Part shown: positions 58,601 to 64,000 of the stretch, piece after piece
How the letters are laid out: each line of letters starts with the position of its first letter
How positions within the stretch are numbered: position 1 is the stretch's first letter
Source: Hymenopus coronatus
Lineage: Eukaryota > Arthropoda > Insecta > Mantodea > Hymenopodidae
Length of the DNA stretch: 64,000 nt
Direction of reading: 5' to 3'
NCBI GenBank assembly: GCA_030762935.1
Contig: CM060883.1
Span: forward strand, 32,048,501-32,112,500
Program-made: the position numbers and the translations under genes
Notes under the pieces: generated by a model
What the model saw: only the letters and a program-made list of their open reading frames with translations
Told to the model about the DNA's origin: nothing
Databases searched by the model: none

Positions 58601-59545
58601 TGACGACAACGAACAATTGACGGGCCAAGGGTAGCCTGAAGGTGTGTTACACGTGTACCCTAACGACTGCAATACAGTGCGATCCATTTAAACCTGAACC
58701 ATTTTAATAAGTCATCATTTCTCTCTGAAAGCTCGCAGAAATGTGAAATTTGTTTTAATTGTCTCAGTGGCTCAGGTAGAATCGACAACAAGCAAACCAA
58801 CAATCATCTGTTGACCATATTGATGATTTCGATAGAAATTGCGTGTTTTTCATGGCATTCTAGACAGTCTTTAGTTTGCAGTCGTAACAACAACATGCAG
58901 TACTCACTTCGAGAGCGTGTTTTCATTGTTAAAACATATTGGAAGAACAATTCATTGGTAACAACACAACGGGAATTTCGAAGAGAATTTAATGGATATT
59001 CGACAAAGCAACAATTTTATCGCTAGCAAGAAAGCTGGCAAAAACTGGTATACTCGTTGGTGAGAGTGGAAAACATAGACCACCATTGAGTGCAAAGATT
59101 GTTAAAAAGGTTCGAGGAAGGCCAGGGAATCAGGCTATTCATATGACACATGTCAAAGAGCTGCGACCGTCTACAATGCCATGACAGTTGGCATTGTAAT
59201 TTCCAGCATAATTCCATCGAAATCAACATAGTCAACAGGGAAGTATGACCTATTAAAATGGTCCAGGTTTATCGGACACGACACGAGCAGTTGGCAGGCT
59301 GAGGGCAGCCTGACGGTGTGTCAGACGTGTTCCCATTCTTGCTAGAATTTAACCACGTACTGAGGAATGTGGGGTTTGCATGGCGGGTAGAAAATGAGGC
59401 TGGGGAGTGAAGGGAGGACGGATCCAGTCATGGCGCACCGCTGGTGTAATTAGTTTACAAAATATTTATTTTGGGGTTGACATTTTGAAATCCAAGCAAC
59501 TCTTGAAGGATTGTAAGGAGCTTAGCCGTAGCAGCTGTTGGGAGG
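58601..59545. mobile_element. Mariner-like TIR element (58675-59280) between two pieces of retrotransposon 3' end
   Basis: 58601-58665 and 59281-59545 match parts of the retrotransposon 3' end at 57640-57950. Between them is an element with inverted ends (AAACCTGAACCATTTTAATA versus AAACCTGGACCATTTTAATA). Inside, plus strand, MQYSLRERVFIVKTYWKNNS and NSLVTTQREFRREFN give the HTH domain, then a stop. The catalytic domain is absent. It is the better-preserved relative of 16820-17389. Confidence 0.7.
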
Positions 59546-60504
59546 TTTATATAGAATGCACTGTATAATAGTAAAGAAATCTACAACAACGCCATCAACT
59601 AGTGACAAAACTATAGTAATCTCTTCTAATTATATTGTAATTGCAGTTACAAATAAATAAAAGAAATATGGACAGATTAATATAAAAAAACTTTAATAAA
59701 GTTTCCAACTAATCTATTTTAATCCGAATACCATGCCTCTTACGACAGAAAAGGAGACTTTGGGTAATAATAACTTCAGAACTACTGCGGCTCTCTGTAG
59801 AGAACACAGGTAACTTTAATAATGCCCTCGTTTCAGCAGGAGAGATTACTCCTACACAATGATAGCTGACTCTCATTATTTTCTTCTTAAGGTGAGCCGT
59901 CTATGAAATTTGGAAAATCCATAGTACATAACCTATGATATTGAAATTTATACCAGTTATTGCACACATAGCTTTTTGCTACTTATCAACATGTTAGCTT
60001 CCATGGTTATTTAAATAAAACTGTTTTTGTCTAAATTCATTGTTCTAATAAAATTATACACGTGATGCATTTTTAAAAATATTCACATAAAATCCAACAT
60101 AATAATCTTAATAAAGTCATTAATAAATGTTTGTTTACCTTTAGAAGAAAATACTCATAAACAACAAAAAATACACAAATTACATATTATTAACATTAAA
60201 TATTTTAGCAGTTTAAAAATAAAACATTGGTCTTGTAAACCAAAATTAAGTCTTACTTATAAAACTTTGAAGGAAAAAGAGTAAATGAGTTTACAAATAG
60301 ATGTCACATTACATTCTTTTACATTATATTTTTAGTGCAGAAAAATTATCACTTCTCATACTCCCCAAAACCCATGATTTTTCAATGATTTTAATTATCT
60401 ATTTATCAAAATTGGAACATTACTTCCAAAAAGTAATATGACCATTTTCTTTATAGTGCTTTTGAGTTTGAGATAAAACAGTTTAAACAAAAATACATTT
60501 TTTT
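59546..60504. other. Very AT-rich single-copy stretch
   Basis: I see no gene or repeat. Confidence 0.4.
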
Positions 60505-61668
60505 CTGCAGTTGATCGTTTTTGAGATATTCCCCGTTATTGGTTTCAGCTTTAAAAAATCTGATGTGTTCCATTAACATGACTTTCTCTACCTCTCTGCA
60601 ATAAATTATTGTTAAAAAGCTTATGCTTCTATTTACTTCATGCTATTCCAGAAAAAAAAAATTAGCACAAATAGTCTTATTACTTACTTCCTTGTAAGCA
60701 GAAGAGAAATAAGGGAGTACTAAAGGGTAAACTAATATTCAAAAGCTGGTTGCTATGTGACTGAAGTTCCTTTGTTTGTATGGACACGAGTTGACAAATT
60801 CCTGTATGAGAAAAGTATAAGTTTTTCATAGCTGAAACCAAAAACAAGGAATATGTCAAAAACGATCAACTCCACGAAAAAATGTATATAGCATAAATCG
60901 TGTGTTTTAATGTGTTCAACATTTTTTGTGTGTTAAGTTTTTGCCCATCTCTTACGGTTTAGCAGTTTTGCAAAACTCTGTGAAATTCATCCAGAATAAA
61001 GTAGTCTTCAGAGGCTATTCCCAGAAAATTAAAGATATACATTTTATTTGTCAGGTGAATATCTTTAATATACGACATTTTAATCAAAATCGTTAGAGCC
61101 TATTTTTAAGAATATCAAAATTTTCGAAAAAAGTTCCATGTTAAGGGTAGTTGGGGGTGGGGGGATTTTCTTGCAAATCTTTGTGTCGCATCCTTGGACG
61201 ATACCAAACTTAAATACCAAGTTTGGTATTCAACGGTCTTTTCGTTTTTGAGCTATGCTGTCCACAGACACACACGGACCTTTTTCCAAAAATGCTTCTT
61301 TTTTGGATTCAGGGGGACGCAAAACATGTATTTCCGGTGAAATCTCGGTATCGAATTTTGGATGCAATACAATACCTTCTCTATACACTATGTACATAGT
61401 ACGTGTAAAGAAAGTAAAAACGTATATGTTTCTCATACAGGAATTTGTCAACTCCTGTCCACACAAAGTCACATAGCAACCAGCTTTTGACTACCACTTT
61501 AACCTACGGTACTCCCTTATTTCATTCCTACTTACAAGGAAGCAAGTAAAAAGACTTTCTGCTAATTTTTTTCTCGATTAGCATGAAGTAATAGAAGCAT
61601 AAGCGTTTTAACAATACTTTGTTGCAGAGGTGTAGAGAAAGTCATGTGAATGGAACACATCAGATTTT
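60505..61668 (+). mobile_element. Older HLE1 copy split by an inverted younger HLE1
   Basis: The left piece 60505-60556 ('gttgatcgtttttgagatattcc...cagcttta') and right piece 61418-61668 ('cgtatatgtttctcatacagg' to the hairpin) are contiguous in intact copies. The inserted copy is 60557-61417 on the other strand. Confidence 0.8.
60557..61417 (-). mobile_element. HLE1 full-length copy, nested
   Basis: Complete, 861 bp. Flanks are A6 on the left and A5 on the right. The 5' end is ACTTTCTTTACACG and the 3' subterminal repeat AGGTAGAGAAAGT. The GT site is minimal ('cagacacacacgg'). Confidence 0.85.
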
Positions 61669-62208
61669 CTTTTTCATGAAATTAGCAGACACCTGCAAGA
61701 AATTCGTCAACATCGGCGAAGGGAGTGTCTGATATTGGAAACAGAGCACGAATCCATTATCTCCAAGAAGACTGCGGTTCACGACGCTTGGAAGAACACA
61801 ACACGGAGCACAAAACGTTGTTTCCACGTATTTAGGACAAGGAACCGGGAACCTCAACGTTGTAATTTAGGGAACAGACTTGTGCCTGTGGGATACAAAC
61901 AAAACAAGCGCGATAAACTTACATTCTGCCGCGAGCGCCGCGGTGAGCAAAGAAGCAAGCTTCTTCATCCTAATTCTATTCTCTTTGTTTAGTTTTCTCT
62001 CAACGATATCACATTACTAGAGCTTTTGCTGTACGCCGCAGGTAAATATTACATTAACAAAAGCTATGAAGGAAGAAACAATTCAACTTCTTGTGCGTAA
62101 CTTTGTTTGGCAATTTTTACCAATTATCTAGCCTCACCAAAATGCCAGACTCATGGTTTTTAGATGTAATCTTCCCATTCTAAACTTTTCAAAGTGTTCC
62201 TTGGAGCA
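61669..62208. other. Single-copy stretch, mixed composition
   Basis: Contains an unrecognised 85-codon plus-strand frame (61735-61992) and the signal-peptide-like minus-strand segment listed separately. Confidence 0.3.
61923..61968 (-). other. Possible signal-peptide first exon (speculative)
   Basis: On the minus strand an ATG opens MKKLASLLTAALAAE, with a basic start, a hydrophobic core and an AxA-like end, and runs straight into a GTAAGTT donor. This would suit the first exon of a secreted or membrane protein such as the glypican, 10 kb downstream on the same strand. The exons needed between them were not found, no promoter was recognised, and 15 residues is short for a signal peptide. Chance is a real alternative. 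Confidence 0.18.
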
Positions 62209-62751
62209 ACGTCGTATTGTATTGTATTTTTATTTCCATCCTTTTAGAACAACTTACATTGTTTTTCGGACATGTCAATGGTATAAATAGTCCACTAATT
62301 TTACACATGTGTACAGTAGTATTAGCTAGATGATAAGACAATAATCAATTTTCAATTACACATCATTAAGTTATTAAGAGCTAGTAATTTACATTATATT
62401 TATTAACTCATGGTATTTGTACAATATGATACACACTCATCTATACAATAAAATGTATGCAGTAGTAGGGGCGATTTTAAACGTTTTTTTTTAAAATGGT
62501 GGATTTTTATTTTTAGTTATGTTGGTTCTACAGAATTGAATACGCAGTGCATTCTTTTGACGAGTGCTATATTGATGGAGGTTTTGATTTATTTTAAGCT
62601 GATTGTACATTTCTTTAATATAAGTTAATGTCTCCAATATAAATACGCAAGTAAGAGGCAATATTTTTTGTTCTTTGAAAATAGCTCTACATGAGCATCG
62701 ACTATCCTTGCCACTTACTATTCTAATTGCCCTTTTCTGTAGTTTAATCAC
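62209..62751 (-). pseudogene. Non-LTR retrotransposon (CR1-like) C-terminus and 3' end
   Basis: The minus strand reads IKLQKRAIRIVSGK, SCRAIFKEQKILPL, FILETLTYI. This matches 'lQKraiRii.......sCr.lF...ilpl..lyi.e...yi', typical of the end of CR1/Rex-like reverse transcriptases. The 3' end at 62210-62235 is a short AATAC-type repeat, as such elements often have. Confidence 0.7.
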
Positions 62752-62910
62752 TATTAGCTTGAAGGTTTAAGAGAACTTCAGGAAATATCGATTTAAACAA
62801 ATTGTGCACTAGTTAAAAATGAAATAGTTCAGCTGAAATTAATCATATCCCATAACTCGAATTCACAAAGTTAAAATATATAAAAGCATAAGCAACTTTT
62901 CTCTTGACTG

Positions 62911-63031
62911 CCTCTGCGGTCAAAAAGATTTAAACCCAACGTAAAGAACCTACAGAGGAGTTGTTTCTAATGCAAAGTCCCCGATATGACCTTAGATGTT
63001 AAAGGGGGCAATGTAAATGAAACAATAAAAA
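62911..63031 (+). mobile_element. S4 SINE, internally deleted
   Basis: 'TGACTGCCTCTGCGGTC' jumps directly to the tail 'gatttaaacccaacgtaaa...ccccgatatgaccttagatg', omitting the B box. Confidence 0.7.
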
Positions 63032-63033
63032 GA

Positions 63034-63258
63034 ATGGATTTCATCCACATGACAACCAGTTTATAAAAGATTTGACTATTGTTTTAGCCTCGTGTATTCC
63101 CTTATTTTCCTCCTACTTACAAGGAAGCAAGTAATTAAGACAATTTCTGCTAACGTTTATCTCGAATATCATAAAATAGATAGAATAACATGTTTTTAAC
63201 AATAATTTATTACAGCGATGTAAAGAAAGTCATTGAATGGAACATATGCGATTTTTTG
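63034..63258 (+). mobile_element. HLE1 3' fragment
   Basis: Late block to a decayed hairpin (CATTGAATGGAACATATGCGA). Confidence 0.75.
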
Positions 63259-63894
63259 TGAAGCGAAATTACACTAATAGGTTTCCATTGGTTGGGTAGA
63301 CGCGTCTGTAATGCTTCCTTAAATAGATATTTCAGGGAGTTCACTAATTTTCCTCCTCCTAATTTTATAGGCTTGCTGGTGAAATGAATTAATTAGTTTA
63401 ATTGGTATTATGCGTTATAACACAGGTATTTTATAAGTCAAAAGAGAGAATTATGTTTGTAAGTTTTAACGATCTATGTTCTAATTTAGCAGTAGCATTA
63501 ACCTAAAAGCCAATTTTGTGTTTCTCGCTAGACGCCCTAGGGAAAACAAACGAGAAGCAGGGTAGACGGAATATTTTTCCCGTGACAAATTAAGAGCCAT
63601 GATCCATTAAATAGTCTGCAATGATAAACCTCCGCTCATAAGAAAGCATATAGAGAGTGGGATCTCTCTATTGGCACAGACACACATTAATCTCCTTCCT
63701 TCCACGTCGATTTCCATTCACGTAATGACTAGGCTATAAAAAACCTTCCACCACACATGTGAAACATCCGTCCTATCTCATTTGTCAGCCACCAACATCT
63801 AGCACGAATTTTAAGGGTCTACAACTTTCTGCTCCCAACCAACTACCAGTAATGATTCAGGTCAGGTCTTGTGTGCTTTAAAATCCTACATTAA
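63259..63894. other. Single-copy stretch
   Basis: Nothing recognised on either strand. Confidence 0.35.
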
Positions 63895-64000
63895 ATAAAA
63901 ATCCGATGTGTTCCATTCACATGGCTTTCTCTACATATCTGCAACAAATTATTCTATTTACATCATCTAATCCAGAAAAAATTAGCAGAAATAGTATTAT
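63895..64000 (-). mobile_element. HLE1 3' end, cut by window edge
   Basis: GATGTGTTCCATTCACATGG, CTTTCTCTACAT, then the late block with a small deletion. Confidence 0.8.

Noticed and set aside
1..64000. CRISPR array
   Set aside because: The many similar units are dispersed, in both orientations and hundreds of bp long, with no regular spacers; this is a transposon family in an animal genome.

Overview
The window is animal nuclear DNA. It is AT-rich, full of tRNA-derived SINEs, non-LTR retrotransposon tails and Tc1/mariner debris, and its host coding sequence is split by very long introns. The repeat types fit a large-genome arthropod, probably an insect, but I cannot name the species. There is no operon, no prokaryotic gene and no convincing functional tRNA or rRNA gene.

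Host gene. Two exons on the minus strand look like a glypican (heparan sulfate proteoglycan core protein, GPC3/5 or Dally type). They lie at 51641-51503 and 19354-19162. Both have consensus splice sites, and their codon phases fit exactly (1 nt + 2 nt). The second carries the conserved FY...LC...CWNG segment. Nearly all of 19355-51502 would then be one intron of about 32 kb. Earlier exons would lie above 51.6 kb, later ones below 19.1 kb, or outside the window. I found none with confidence.

Dominant repeat. About 40% of the window (my count: about 48 fragments, about 27 kb, both strands) belongs to one non-autonomous family, here called HLE1. A full copy is about 0.82-0.9 kb. In element orientation it has: a T-run followed by ACTTTCTCTACACG, which forms a 40-nt imperfect palindrome centred on CTATGTACATAG; a 'CGATACCGAGATTTCACCGG' block; a GT-rich site that is often a long microsatellite; a small palindrome AATACCAAACTTGGTATT; a 'GCGACACGAAGATTTT' block; an AT-rich middle; a 'TACTTACAAGGAAGCAAG' block; the subterminal repeat TGTAGAGAAAGT; the terminal hairpin ATGTGAATGGAACACAT; and CAGA followed by T's. 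This layout matches the non-autonomous Helentrons of the DINE-1/HINE type. Copies range from nearly intact to barely recognisable, and many are nested, abutting or cut.

Other repeats. There are at least six SINE families with tRNA-like heads (S1-S6), four insertions having clear target-site duplications. A 245-285 bp MITE-like family (B) has three copies. Three Tc1/mariner-type derivatives are present. Non-LTR retrotransposon 3' ends of several clades occur at 19.6-21.3, 27.8-28.2, 37.1-37.5, 47.6-47.9, 57.6-58.6 and 62.2-62.75 kb. A Gypsy integrase scrap lies at 39.9-40.1 kb. There is also one 95-nt near-perfect hairpin at 38.5 kb. The stretches between are AT-rich, apparently single-copy intron sequence.
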